64,000 bases of DNA from JAFAXD01 sp051985675 (GTDB taxonomy: Bacteria; Pseudomonadota; Alphaproteobacteria; Rhizobiales; Xanthobacteraceae): assembly GCA_051985675.1 (NCBI GenBank), contig JBPYFJ010000041.1, positions 1 to 64,000 of the forward strand. Reading direction: 5' to 3'. Shown here piece by piece: positions 8,251 to 15,311 of the stretch; within the stretch, counting starts at the first letter, position 1, and each line of letters begins with the position of its first letter. Position numbers and translations under genes: made by a program. The notes below the pieces were generated by a model. That model worked only from the letters and a program-made list of their open reading frames with translations. It was not told where the DNA came from and searched no databases.

Positions 8251-8351
8251 CCGAGCGCTTCAAGGCACTCGGCGCGGCCGGCATCATTACCAAGCCGTTC
8301 GATCCGATGAACCTCGCGGCGACTGCCAGGGGCTTTTTAAAGACGCCGTAA
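8245..8351 (+). pseudogene. Response-regulator receiver domain C-terminal fragment
   Basis: About 30 residues ending at the stop at 8349-8351 read ERFKALGAAGIITKPFDPMNL and a short tail. This is the end of a CheY-like receiver domain: the alpha-4/beta-5 region, with the conserved lysine-proline of the KPF motif. Everything before it, including the phosphoacceptor aspartate, is missing, and the preceding DNA is a glycosyltransferase fragment in another frame. It is a truncated remnant at a junction near 8245. Confidence 0.65.
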
Positions 8352-9455
8352 TCAGGCCGCGGCCGCGTACTCGCGCAATTCGGGCATCACCTCGTCTACC
8401 AGCCGGCGCCAGGACTCGCGCTCCCATGCGGCGTTTGGTCCAGCCCAGTCGACGGTGCTCAACAGCAGGCAACCGAACGGACCGACCTGCCGGTGCAGCG
8501 CGACCAACTTGGCGAGCACGGTCTTGGGCGAACCGTAAATCAGCCGCTGCTCGATAAAGGTATCCACCGTGACCTCGTCATCGCGCATGTCCGGCCTGGT
8601 CTTGAGGATCCCGAGGCGGCCGAGCTGGGTGTAGACCTTGTGCATGTGGCCGAAGAAATGGCGGTGACCGCTGTCCGCGCCAAATGCCCGCGCGCGCGCC
8701 TCCTCGTCGGTGCCGGCGACGAGGATCGAACGGCAGACGCGCCAGTTGGCGCCGTCGGCGACCCGGCCGGCCTCCTGGCAGCCTTTGCGATACATCGCCC
8801 AATGGTTGGCGAGGCCTTCCGCAGACAGCAGTGCGCTCGAGATCACGCTCCAACCGTTGCGACCTGCGACCTGCACCGATGCCGAGTCCGGTGACGAGAC
8901 CGGAACGGCAATCGGTGGACGCGGTTTCTGATACGGCTTGGGCAGCCAGCCGAAGCCTAACCCCGGGTTGATCGTGTCGTTGATCTTGCCTTTCCAGAAC
9001 TTGCCATCGAAATCGTACGGCGGATCGCTCGACCAGGCGCGTTCGATCATCTGGATTGCTTCCACCAGCATCTGCGCGCGCACCTTGGTATCGGTGGAAA
9101 CGCCCATCAGCTCGATGTCAGTTGGCGTTGATCCGGTGCCGATGCCGAGGATGAAGCGACCCTTGCTCAGGTGATCGAATTGCGCTGCCTCGGCTGCGAT
9201 CAAGGCGGGGTGCCGCAGTGGCGCGTTGATCACGCCGGTCGCGAAGATCAGCCGCTCGGTGCGCGGCAACAGGCTCGCCGCGAACATCAGCGGCGACGGA
9301 TAGGGTTCGGTGGCGGCCGAAAAATGTTCGCCGATGAACAGCTCGTCGAAACCGAGCTTGTCCATCAACAATGCCTTTTCGGTGTCCTCGGCGAGATAAG
9401 CATGCAATGGGCGGCCCGTCGGATGCAGCGGCATCATAAATTGACCAAGACGCAA
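8352..9455 (-). CDS. LLM-class flavin-dependent oxidoreductase
   Basis: A 367-residue bacterial-luciferase-like TIM-barrel monooxygenase that would use reduced FMN or F420 to oxygenate a small substrate. It opens RLGQFMMPLHPTGRP and continues through the GEHF loop, ATGVINAPLRHPALIAAEAA, the GRFILGIGTGS loop and a C-terminal helical region, as in limonene- or alkanal-type monooxygenases. The start is taken as TTG 9455, because a GGGAGG ribosome binding site lies about 6 bases upstream and the resulting N-terminus matches the family; the frame is open a little further (another TTG at 9479). The substrate cannot be predicted. The gene is divergent from the hydrolase/LLM pair at 9664-11630, and these may form one oxidative catabolic unit. 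Confidence 0.88.
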   Translation of the reverse strand: MRLGQFMMPLHPTGRPLHAYLAEDTEKALLMDKLGFDELFIGEHFSAATEPYPSPLMFAASLLPRTERLIFATGVINAPLRHPALIAAEAAQFDHLSKGRFILGIGTGSTPTDIELMGVSTDTKVRAQMLVEAIQMIERAWSSDPPYDFDGKFWKGKINDTINPGLGFGWLPKPYQKPRPPIAVPVSSPDSASVQVAGRNGWSVISSALLSAEGLANHWAMYRKGCQEAGRVADGANWRVCRSILVAGTDEEARARAFGADSGHRHFFGHMHKVYTQLGRLGILKTRPDMRDDEVTVDTFIEQRLIYGSPKTVLAKLVALHRQVGPFGCLLLSTVDWAGPNAAWERESWRRLVDEVMPELREYAAAA

Positions 9456-9663
9456 AATATCCTCCCGGTGTCCGAGCAATCGCGCGGCACAATGGAGGAT
9501 TTCGGGAACCTGCGCTAGCCGTTCGCCATTGGGACTGGAATGCGCTCCCGGAAGGGGCGCGGGCTTTGACGGGTCCGAGCGAGCCCGCTAGGACGTACCC
9601 ATCGCGACGATCTTTTGGTCAAGGTCTTGGGGCGGATGTCGCCAGGGAGGACGAGCCGGTTCG

Positions 9664-10449
9664 ATGAGTGAAGCAACAGAGTCCTGGGAAACGATTGCCG
9701 GCTGCAAGATTAACGTGCTGCGCGGCGGCAGGGGGGCGCCGCTCCTGTTCTTGCACGGTGCGCGCGGCGCCGGCGTGTGGCTGCCGTTCTTCAAGGCGCT
9801 GTCGGAGCACTTTGAGGTGATTGTGCCGGAGCATCCGGGCTTCGGCCGCTCCGATATGCCCGAGTGGCTCGACAACGTCGGCGATCTCGCCAACTTCTAT
9901 CTCGAGTTCATGCAGAAGCTCGGGCTGCGCGAGGTCAATCTCGTCGGAACGTCGCTCGGCGGCTGGATCGCGGCCGACCTCGCGGTACGCAACAGCAGCG
10001 CGCTGCGCTCGCTCACGCTTGTGGCCGCGGCCGGCATCCACGTGCCGGGCGCGCCCAAGGGCGATCTCTTTCTGTGGGCGCCCGAACAACTCGTACGAAA
10101 TCTGTTCTTCGATCAAGCGCTCGCCGACGCCATGCTCAAGCAGACCCCGGACGATGACGAACGCAAACGGCAGGCCAAAAACGCCCTGACGCTGGCCAAG
10201 CTCACTTGGCAGCCGAGGCTTTATGATCCCAACCTGCGCAAGTGGCTGCATCGGATCGACCGCCCTACGCTGGTCGTTTGGGGTGATTCCGATAAACTAA
10301 TTCCGCCGGTTTATGGGCCCGCATTCCGCGATTTGATCCCAGGAGCCCGGCTCTTGGTGATCAAGGATTGCGGGCACCTGCCGCACGTCGAGAAAACGGC
10401 CGAGCTTGCCAGCGCGGTCGTCAAGTTCATCGAGGAGGCAAAGCGATGA
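9664..10449 (+). CDS. Alpha/beta-fold hydrolase
   Basis: A 261-residue alpha/beta hydrolase without signal peptide. It has the oxyanion-hole motif LFLHGARGAG, the nucleophile elbow GTSLGG with catalytic serine near residue 98, an acidic residue after the sixth strand (WGDSDKLIPP) and the catalytic histidine in GHLPHVE. A small cap domain lies around residues 125-190. This matches esterases and meta-cleavage (C-C bond) hydrolases. The gene overlaps the next gene by 4 bp (ATGA), so the two are translationally coupled. A hydrolase paired with a flavin monooxygenase is a common arrangement in ring-cleavage or ester catabolism. The substrate remains unknown. Confidence 0.88.
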   Translation: MSEATESWETIAGCKINVLRGGRGAPLLFLHGARGAGVWLPFFKALSEHFEVIVPEHPGFGRSDMPEWLDNVGDLANFYLEFMQKLGLREVNLVGTSLGGWIAADLAVRNSSALRSLTLVAAAGIHVPGAPKGDLFLWAPEQLVRNLFFDQALADAMLKQTPDDDERKRQAKNALTLAKLTWQPRLYDPNLRKWLHRIDRPTLVVWGDSDKLIPPVYGPAFRDLIPGARLLVIKDCGHLPHVEKTAELASAVVKFIEEAKR

Positions 10450-11630
10450 AATTCTACATGATCCATCTCATGCCGTTTGCCGACCTCGATCTCACCTACG
10501 ATAAGCACCACAACTCGGCCTGGGTGACCCTGCCCAACAGCTATTACGATCCGCAGAAGGGCGCCAAACTCTACAACCGCTATATCGACGAACTCGTGCT
10601 GGCCGACGAATTGGGCTTCGACGGCGTCTGCTGCAACGAGCACCACCAGAACGCCTATGGGCTGATGCCGATTCCCGGCGTCATTGCGGGCGCGCTGGTG
10701 CGCGAAACCAAGCGTTGTCACGTGGCCGTGCTCGGTCGCGCGCTGCCACTCCTGACCTATCCGCTGAGCGTCGCCGAGGAATACGCGATGCTCGACAACA
10801 TCTCGAACGGGCGCCTCATCGCCGGCTTCGTGCGGGGAATCGGCGCCGAATATCACTCGACCGGGGTCAACCCTGCCGAGTCGCACGACCGCTTCCATGA
10901 AGCCCACGACCTCATTTTGCAGGCATGGTCCCGGCCTGGCCCGTTCGCGTTCGAGGGCAAGTACTACCATTTCCAATACGTCAACACCTGGCCGCGCCCG
11001 GTCCAGCAGCCGCACCCGCCGGTCTGGATCCCATCGCAAGGCAGCCGCGAAACCATCGAGTGGGCCTCGCACCCGTCGCGCAAGTACACCTACCTGCAGA
11101 CCTTCAGTCCGGTCGACCAGCTCGCGCGGTTCATGGCCATGTACCAGCAGCAAGCGCAAAAATACGGCTATCAGGCCTCGCCCCAGCAGCTCGGATGGGC
11201 GACGCCGGTCTATGTCAGCGATTCGGACGAGGCCGCGCTTCGCGAAGCGCGGCCGCACATCGAGGCGTTCTACAACAAGTTCCTACGGATGCCGGTCGAG
11301 ATGCTGCTGCCGCCCGGCTATCTGTCGCTGACCTCAATGGCAGCGGTCACCGACAAGATCCGATCCGGACCGGCCGCGGGCGGCTATACGATCGAGGATC
11401 TCTCTGCAAAGGGCATGATCATCTGCGGCGGACCGGACTCGGTCGCGCGGCAGCTCGAGACCTACCAAAAGAAGATCGGGTTCGGGAAGCTGATCGCGAT
11501 GACGCAGTTCGGCACGCTGCCGCACGATCTGACCGTGAGGAGCATGCAACTGTTCGCACGCGAGGTGATGCCGCGCCTGCGTCACATCGGCGAGGAGCAG
11601 GCACCGGCGCAGGTGCACGCGGCCGAATAG
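10446..11630 (+). CDS. LLM-class flavin-dependent oxidoreductase
   Basis: A 394-residue luciferase-like monooxygenase. It starts MKFYMIHLMPFADLDL and has the NEHHQNAYG loop, the long segment with VAVLGRALPL, the GRLIAGFVRGIGAEY glycine loop and the DRFHEAHDLI helix, all usual for FMN-dependent luciferase-like enzymes. The ATG at 10446 overlaps the stop of the hydrolase gene in an ATGA junction, which fixes the start although the frame is open upstream. A two-gene operon with the hydrolase is likely. It resembles the third LLM protein of the window (43709-44782) more than the one at 8352-9455 in its N-terminal motif (EHH rather than EHF). Confidence 0.9.
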   Translation: MKFYMIHLMPFADLDLTYDKHHNSAWVTLPNSYYDPQKGAKLYNRYIDELVLADELGFDGVCCNEHHQNAYGLMPIPGVIAGALVRETKRCHVAVLGRALPLLTYPLSVAEEYAMLDNISNGRLIAGFVRGIGAEYHSTGVNPAESHDRFHEAHDLILQAWSRPGPFAFEGKYYHFQYVNTWPRPVQQPHPPVWIPSQGSRETIEWASHPSRKYTYLQTFSPVDQLARFMAMYQQQAQKYGYQASPQQLGWATPVYVSDSDEAALREARPHIEAFYNKFLRMPVEMLLPPGYLSLTSMAAVTDKIRSGPAAGGYTIEDLSAKGMIICGGPDSVARQLETYQKKIGFGKLIAMTQFGTLPHDLTVRSMQLFAREVMPRLRHIGEEQAPAQVHAAE

Positions 11631-11634
11631 GTTC

Positions 11635-12306
11635 TCATTGGCAGAGCGCGCGCGTGACCGTGTGCTCGGTCGTGCATTCGCCCGGCGCCGGATGGCGCCC
11701 GGCGAGGTAGGCCTCGGACGGACATTTCTCCGAGGTGACGTAGTCGACGCTGCTGCCAGACGTAAATCCGGCCGCCTTGCACAGACTTTCGGCCGCGCCA
11801 CGGCAATCCGGCGCGCCGTTCGGTGCGATCTCACATAGCGACTGGCCGGACACCAGGCGAAGCCGACCAACCGCGCCTGCAGCATCCACGGCTCCTTTTG
11901 CCGCGCCCTTGGCCATGTTTGACGCGGCTTCGGCCGCAGATTTAGTGGTGTCGCTGGCTTGTCCGCCGACGGCGCCGATCGTCGACTTCAAGCCGTTGTT
12001 CATATTGTCCCAGCCCTTGTTCATGTTGGTCACCGATTCGTCGAACCAGTGTCCAACCGTGTCGAACCAACCGGGCTGTTGCTCAGGAGTTGCGGCGGGC
12101 TGTTGCTCTGGGGCGGGCGCCGGGGGCACGACCGGATTAAGCGGCGGTGCTGCAACCGGAGGCGATGCACCTTCTGGGGCAAGTCGCTGCGGCGGCACTT
12201 GCGCCGAAGCCAAAGCGATTGTGAGCGCCGCGGACACCAGACAGGACGCGGCTATGGCCGAAATTCGTGCGCTTTGCCTTAGACCGATCTCGATCATTCG
12301 CCCCAT
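11635..12306 (-). CDS. Hypothetical exported protein, proline/alanine-rich linker
   Basis: A 223-residue protein with an N-terminal signal or anchor (residues about 12-36, ending ALASAQ), a Pro/Ala/Gln-rich linker (about 37-78, including EQQP repeats), a helical middle rich in Ala, Lys and Asn, and a C-terminal part with about six cysteines (LCEIAPNGAPDCRG, SLCKAAGF, EKCPSEA, GECTTEH, ALCQ) that could form disulfides in the periplasm. This architecture recurs in rhizobial hypothetical proteins but I know no function. It is convergent with the LLM gene, with only 4 bp between the stops. Confidence 0.75.
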   Translation of the reverse strand: MGRMIEIGLRQSARISAIAASCLVSAALTIALASAQVPPQRLAPEGASPPVAAPPLNPVVPPAPAPEQQPAATPEQQPGWFDTVGHWFDESVTNMNKGWDNMNNGLKSTIGAVGGQASDTTKSAAEAASNMAKGAAKGAVDAAGAVGRLRLVSGQSLCEIAPNGAPDCRGAAESLCKAAGFTSGSSVDYVTSEKCPSEAYLAGRHPAPGECTTEHTVTRALCQ

Positions 12307-12324
12307 GTCCGAGACTCAAAAAGG

Positions 12325-12906
12325 CTAGAACAGATAGAGCGCCACAGCAACACCGACGACCAACACAATAACACCAATGGTGACCCAGAGCCCGAGCCGC
12401 TCTTCAATCGTAGCGCGAGCTTGCTCGCCATAGCGGTTGAGCAGAAATGCTGCGAGATAGAACCGAATGCCGCGCGCGATGAACGAAAACACGATGAACA
12501 ACCAGATGTTGTAACCCGCGAAGCCGGAGGTGATCGTCACGATTTTGTATGGGATCGGCGTCAGGCCCTTGAGCAGGATGATCCAGGTTCCCCAACGCGC
12601 ATAAGCCTCGCGGAAAGCCTCCACCTTGTCGCCATAGCCGTAGAGCGAGATCAGCCAATGTCCCACGGTGTCGTAGAGCAGCGCGCCGATTGCATAGCCG
12701 AGCACGCCGCCCGCCACCGACGTCACCGTGCACCAGGTCGCAAAGGTAAACGCGCGCTTGGGATGCGCGAGCGACATCGGGATCAACATGGTGTCAGGCG
12801 GAATCGGAAAGAACGAGCTCTCGGCGAACGAGATGGCGCCGAGCAGCCACATCGCGTACGGCTTGTCGGCGGCGGCGATGCACCAGTCATACGCGCGGCG
12901 GAGCAT
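12325..12906 (-). CDS. DedA/YqaA (SNARE-associated, VTT-domain) family membrane protein
   Basis: A 193-residue inner-membrane protein with four to five hydrophobic segments. The motif FAESSFFPIPPDTMLIPM near residue 30 and the later GLTPIPYKIVTITSGFAG segment (about 115-132) are the paired re-entrant proline motifs of DedA/YqaA proteins, which are implicated in lipid carrier flipping and membrane homeostasis. The start is ATG 12906, chosen because the preceding in-frame sequence is not protein-like. The gene lies 18 bp upstream of the exported hypothetical gene on the same strand, so the two may be cotranscribed. Confidence 0.88.
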   Translation of the reverse strand: MLRRAYDWCIAAADKPYAMWLLGAISFAESSFFPIPPDTMLIPMSLAHPKRAFTFATWCTVTSVAGGVLGYAIGALLYDTVGHWLISLYGYGDKVEAFREAYARWGTWIILLKGLTPIPYKIVTITSGFAGYNIWLFIVFSFIARGIRFYLAAFLLNRYGEQARATIEERLGLWVTIGVIVLVVGVAVALYLF

Positions 12907-13064
12907 GGGTGTGCTTAGCGGCGCCGCGTCGCAAAGTCCACGGCCGGGAGCGCCGCGCCGGGGCAAGCCGGTGTCTCAGCAATCCGCACCGAAGCTGCCT
13001 GTGCGTCAAAACGCAGCATCGGGAAGCTTGTCGCACCGTCGGGGAACGTTGTCGCACACCAACG

Positions 13065-13070
13065 TATAAT
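13065..13070 (+). promoter_or_regulatory. Putative -10 element of small RNA
   Basis: TATAAT, a perfect sigma-70 -10 hexamer, unusual in this GC-rich sequence. It lies 7 bp before the presumed transcription start near 13077. There is no good -35 hexamer at the usual 17-bp spacing; TTGTCG at 13049-13054 is too close (10 bp). Confidence 0.45.
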
Positions 13071-13076
13071 TGGCTG

Positions 13077-13180
13077 ACAGCGCCTGATGTGAGATGGTGT
13101 CTTTGCCCTTAGGCGCCTGACCCCCCACCCTCCATCAGGCGCCGATTTGATCAGCCCCGCTCCCCCACGCGGGGCTTTTC
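13077..13180 (+). ncRNA. Predicted small regulatory RNA with C-rich (anti-Shine-Dalgarno) loops
   Basis: A roughly 100-nt transcript unit in a 448-bp non-coding gap. A TATAAT box (13065-13070) precedes it. A perfect 9-bp hairpin, GGCGCCTGA / TCAGGCGCC (13112-13120, 13135-13143), exposes the 14-base loop CCCCCCACCCTCCA. A second hairpin, GCCCCGC / GCGGGGC (13154-13160, 13169-13175), exposes TCCCCCAC and is followed by TTTTC, forming an intrinsic terminator. Both loops are complementary to Shine-Dalgarno sequences (GGAGG, GGGGG), a hallmark of C-rich-loop riboregulators. The 5' end repeats GCGCCTGA (13080-13087), so TCAGGCGC could pair with either copy, giving two alternative folds. No reading frame fits. 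Family assignment not attempted. Confidence 0.6.
13154..13180 (+). terminator. Intrinsic terminator of the predicted small RNA
   Basis: A 7-bp all-GC stem, GCCCCGC / GCGGGGC, with an 8-base loop followed by TTTTCATTT. It has good intrinsic-terminator form on the plus strand. Confidence 0.7.
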
Positions 13181-13201
13181 ATTTGCAGTACTTCCGGCTC
13201 C

Positions 13202-13231
13202 GCAGATTTATTTTCGGTGTTGTAAATCTGC
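13202..13231. repeat. Perfect 9-bp hairpin followed by CACTAG
   Basis: GCAGATTTA (13202-13210) pairs with TAAATCTGC (13223-13231) around a 12-base loop, and the right arm runs directly into ACTAG. The same CACTAG edge occurs in the palindromic elements at 18434-18456 and 61058-61131, so this may be a reduced relative of that family. It follows the small RNA by about 20 bp. Confidence 0.4.
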
Positions 13232-13291
13232 ACTAGTCGATGCCGATGATTCGGCGTTCGATGCCCGGTTATATTTTATGCCGATTTTGGA

Positions 13292-13330
13292 AGACCCCGC
13301 CGATGCAAGAGCGATGGCGGGGGTCTTTCG
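13292..13330. terminator. Terminator-like hairpin between convergent units
   Basis: AGACCCCGCC (13292-13301) pairs with GGCGGGGGTCT (13316-13326) with a single bulged G. The loop is 14 bases and the plus strand continues TTTCGCTTT. The structure lies between the small-RNA region and the 3' end of the HisE-like gene on the minus strand, so it could stop transcription in either direction; the T-rich side favours the plus strand. Confidence 0.55.
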
Positions 13331-13354
13331 CTTTGGCCGAATGCCTCGTGGCAC

Positions 13355-13735
13355 TCACGCCCGTCTGCGGCTCTTGTGCGCGCGACGAAGCAACCCACTG
13401 GCGAGCTTGCGGCGCGCCTTGTGCTCCTTGTGCAGCTTCTCGGCGATACCGAACAGACCCTCGCGCCGGTCGGTTTCCTTCCAGACATCGCGGGGCGACA
13501 CGCCGGTCGCGACCCACAGCACGACGAGATGGTAGAGCAGGTCGGCGCTCTCGCGCACGAGCGCCTCGCGGCTGCCGTTCAGCGCGTCGATGACGACTTC
13601 GAACGCCTCCTCGCCGAACTTCTTGGCGACCTTGGACCGCCCCGCTTGCAGGAGCCGCGCCGTCCGCGACGCCGCCGGATCGAGTTGGCGGGCGGCGAGC
13701 ACGGCTTCGTGCAGGCGGTCGATCGAATCGGTCAT
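13355..13735 (-). CDS. HisE-like phosphoribosyl-ATP pyrophosphohydrolase (MazG superfamily)
   Basis: A 126-residue all-helical nucleotide pyrophosphohydrolase. It has the ARLLQAGRSKVAKKFGEEAFEVV segment and the SREALVRESADLLYHLVVL helix; the E-x-x-E and E-x-x-D residues (GEEAFE, ESADLL) are the metal-binding set shared by HisE and MazG. HisE removes pyrophosphate from phosphoribosyl-ATP in histidine synthesis. The gene is not in a histidine cluster here and has a longer, basic C-terminal tail (KARRKLASGLLRRAHKSRRRA), so it may be a stand-alone paralogue. Start ATG 13735 (TDSIDRLHEAV); a second ATG at 13747 is possible. Confidence 0.8.
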   Translation of the reverse strand: MTDSIDRLHEAVLAARQLDPAASRTARLLQAGRSKVAKKFGEEAFEVVIDALNGSREALVRESADLLYHLVVLWVATGVSPRDVWKETDRREGLFGIAEKLHKEHKARRKLASGLLRRAHKSRRRA

Positions 13736-13781
13736 TCGGCGCAACATACCGTGCTTGCGCCGGGAAGTGGTTAACGGGCCG

Positions 13782-13853
13782 GTGCCGCCGATTTGAAGTT
13801 CTTGCAGCGTCTGCGGCAATTTCGTCCAGGAACTTCAAATCGAAAAGCGGCAC
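13782..13853. repeat. Palindromic element, type A, copy 1 (72 bp)
   Basis: Two nested stems. The outer one is GTGCCGC (13782-13788) with GCGGCAC (13847-13853). The inner one is CGATTTGAAGTTC (13789-13801) with GAACTTCAAATCG (13830-13842), 13 bp perfect. The arms touch on the left and are separated by AAAA on the right; the apical loop is 28 bases. The same plan, with different but still complementary arms, occurs at 61058-61131. Confidence 0.8.
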
Positions 13854-13913
13854 GCGCGCGACCAGCAAAGTGGGCTCCGGTTTTGCGTCCGGTCGCGCGC
13901 TAAGTATAGTTGG

Positions 13914-13960
13914 CGCATGATCTTTTCGGCAAACCGAACGCCACTTTGCCGAATCATGCG
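13914..13960. repeat. Rhizobial CATGATC-type intergenic palindrome
   Basis: CGCATGAT (13914-13921) pairs with ATCATGCG (13953-13960), and TCGGCAAA (13926-13933) pairs with TTTGCCGA (13945-13952). The left arm has a 4-base CTTT bulge and the apical loop is 11 bases. A palindrome of this form (CATGATC..., TTTTCGG..., ...GATCATG) is, from general knowledge, abundant between genes in Bradyrhizobium and relatives. It lies between the type A and type B elements. Confidence 0.7.
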
Positions 13961-13976
13961 CGAACAAATGCTTGCT

Positions 13977-14048
13977 AGTGCCCGTTTGTTTCCGAAGTTC
14001 GCGTCAGAGCACGCCGCCAGGTATCACGAACTTCGGAGACCGGGCACT
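13977..14048. repeat. Palindromic element, type B, copy 1 (72 bp)
   Basis: Outer stem AGTGCCCG (13977-13984) with CGGGCACT (14041-14048). Inner stem CCGAAGTTCG (13992-14001) with CGAACTTCGG (14027-14036). Left spacer TTTGTTT, right spacer AGAC. It is preceded by TTGCT, as in copy 2 at 61149. The element ends 5 bp before the stop codon of the TRAP receptor gene on the minus strand, so it could form the 3' end of that mRNA. Confidence 0.8.
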
Positions 14049-14053
14049 CGGAC

Positions 14054-15142
14054 TTACGCCCTGGTGCGGGTGCGGATCATGAAGCTGTCGTAGGTGAATT
14101 CCGCGACCTGCCACCACAGGTACTCGTCATTGCGGAATGGCACGATCGACTCCCAGACCTTCTTGTAGTCCGCGTTGACGGCCGAGGTCTCAGCGTTGAC
14201 CTCGTTCGAGGCCTTCAGACACGCTTCCATGATTGCGGTCGAGAATGGGCGCAACTGCGTGCCCGCCGCGACCAGCCGCTTCAGCGCTCCCGGGTTGCGG
14301 GCGTCGTATCTGCCGGTTTGCTCGACGTTGCAGAAACCCGCGGCTGAGGCGACGATGGCTTGATAGTTCTTCGGCAGCGCGTTCCACTTGTCCAGGTTGA
14401 TCATGAAGTGGTTGGCGGTGCCGCCCTCCCACCAGCCCGGATAGTAGTAGTAGGGCGCAATCTTGTAGAATCCGAGCTTCTCGTCGTCATAAGGACCGAC
14501 CCACTCGGCGGCGTCGATGGTGCCCTTCTCCAGCGCCGGATAGATGTCGCCGCCGGCGATCTGCTGTGGAACGACGCCAAGCTTCTCCAAGGTCTTGCCG
14601 GCCCAGCCGCCGATCCGCATTTTGAGACCCTTGAGGTCGTCGACGGTCTTGATCTCGTTGCGGAACCAGCCGCCCATCTGCGCCCCGGTGTTGCCGCCAA
14701 CCAGCGAGTAGACGTTGAACTTCTTGCCGAACTCATTCATCAGCTTGAGCCCGTCGCCGTCGTAGTACCAGGCGTTCTGCTGCCGGGTGTTGAGACTGAA
14801 AGGGACCGCGCAGAACAACGCCCAGGTCGGATCCTTGCCGCTGAAATAATAGGTCGCGGTATGGCAGATCTCGACCGTGCCGTTCTGGACGGCATCGAGC
14901 ACCTGCAGTCCGGGCACGATCTCGCCTGCCGCGAACACCTGAACCTGAAACCTGTTGTCGGTTGCCTCGGCGACGTACTTGGCGAAGCTGTCGCAAGTCC
15001 CGTAGAGCGTGTCGAGCGACTTCGGCCAGCTCGCGGTCAAGCGCCACCGGACCTCGGGCATCGACTGCGCAATCGCGGGCGCGGCCACCGCGGACGCCGC
15101 AAGCCCGCCGCCAGCGACCTTGAGAAAATCACGACGCTGCAT
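14054..15142 (-). CDS. TRAP transporter solute-binding protein (DctP family), Tat-exported
   Basis: A 362-residue periplasmic receptor for a TRAP transporter. It begins MQRRDFLKVAGGGLAASAVA, a twin-arginine signal peptide, with cleavage near AIAQS. The mature part has the family's RWRLTASWPKSLDTLYG opening, the FAAGEIVPGLQVLDAV segment, MRIGGWAGKTLEKLGV and EGTIDAAEWVGP-type motifs (here ALEKGTIDAAEWVGPYDDEK), the core of DctP-fold ligand binding. Start ATG 15142 is supported by GGGAGGAAC upstream. The DctM/DctQ membrane partners are not in the window. TAT-exported DctP proteins of this kind often bind keto or hydroxy acids; ligand not determined. Confidence 0.9.
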   Translation of the reverse strand: MQRRDFLKVAGGGLAASAVAAPAIAQSMPEVRWRLTASWPKSLDTLYGTCDSFAKYVAEATDNRFQVQVFAAGEIVPGLQVLDAVQNGTVEICHTATYYFSGKDPTWALFCAVPFSLNTRQQNAWYYDGDGLKLMNEFGKKFNVYSLVGGNTGAQMGGWFRNEIKTVDDLKGLKMRIGGWAGKTLEKLGVVPQQIAGGDIYPALEKGTIDAAEWVGPYDDEKLGFYKIAPYYYYPGWWEGGTANHFMINLDKWNALPKNYQAIVASAAGFCNVEQTGRYDARNPGALKRLVAAGTQLRPFSTAIMEACLKASNEVNAETSAVNADYKKVWESIVPFRNDEYLWWQVAEFTYDSFMIRTRTRA

Positions 15143-15311
15143 TTTGTTCCTCCCTGATGCCGGGCGCTGCCAATGGCCATACGCCCTTTTGTTGTGATCT
15201 TTCGGCTGAGGGCAGATAGCCGTCAGCTTCCATGCAATCAGCTTCGCGCTGTTGGGGGAGCCTGTAAAGCCCACGCGGTATTCAAGATCGAGCGCCGCGC
15301 TGGGTGACCGG

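Noticed and set aside
13049..13070. TTGTCG as the -35 element for the small RNA
   Set aside because: Only 10 bp separate it from TATAAT; the -10 is kept but the -35 is left unassigned.
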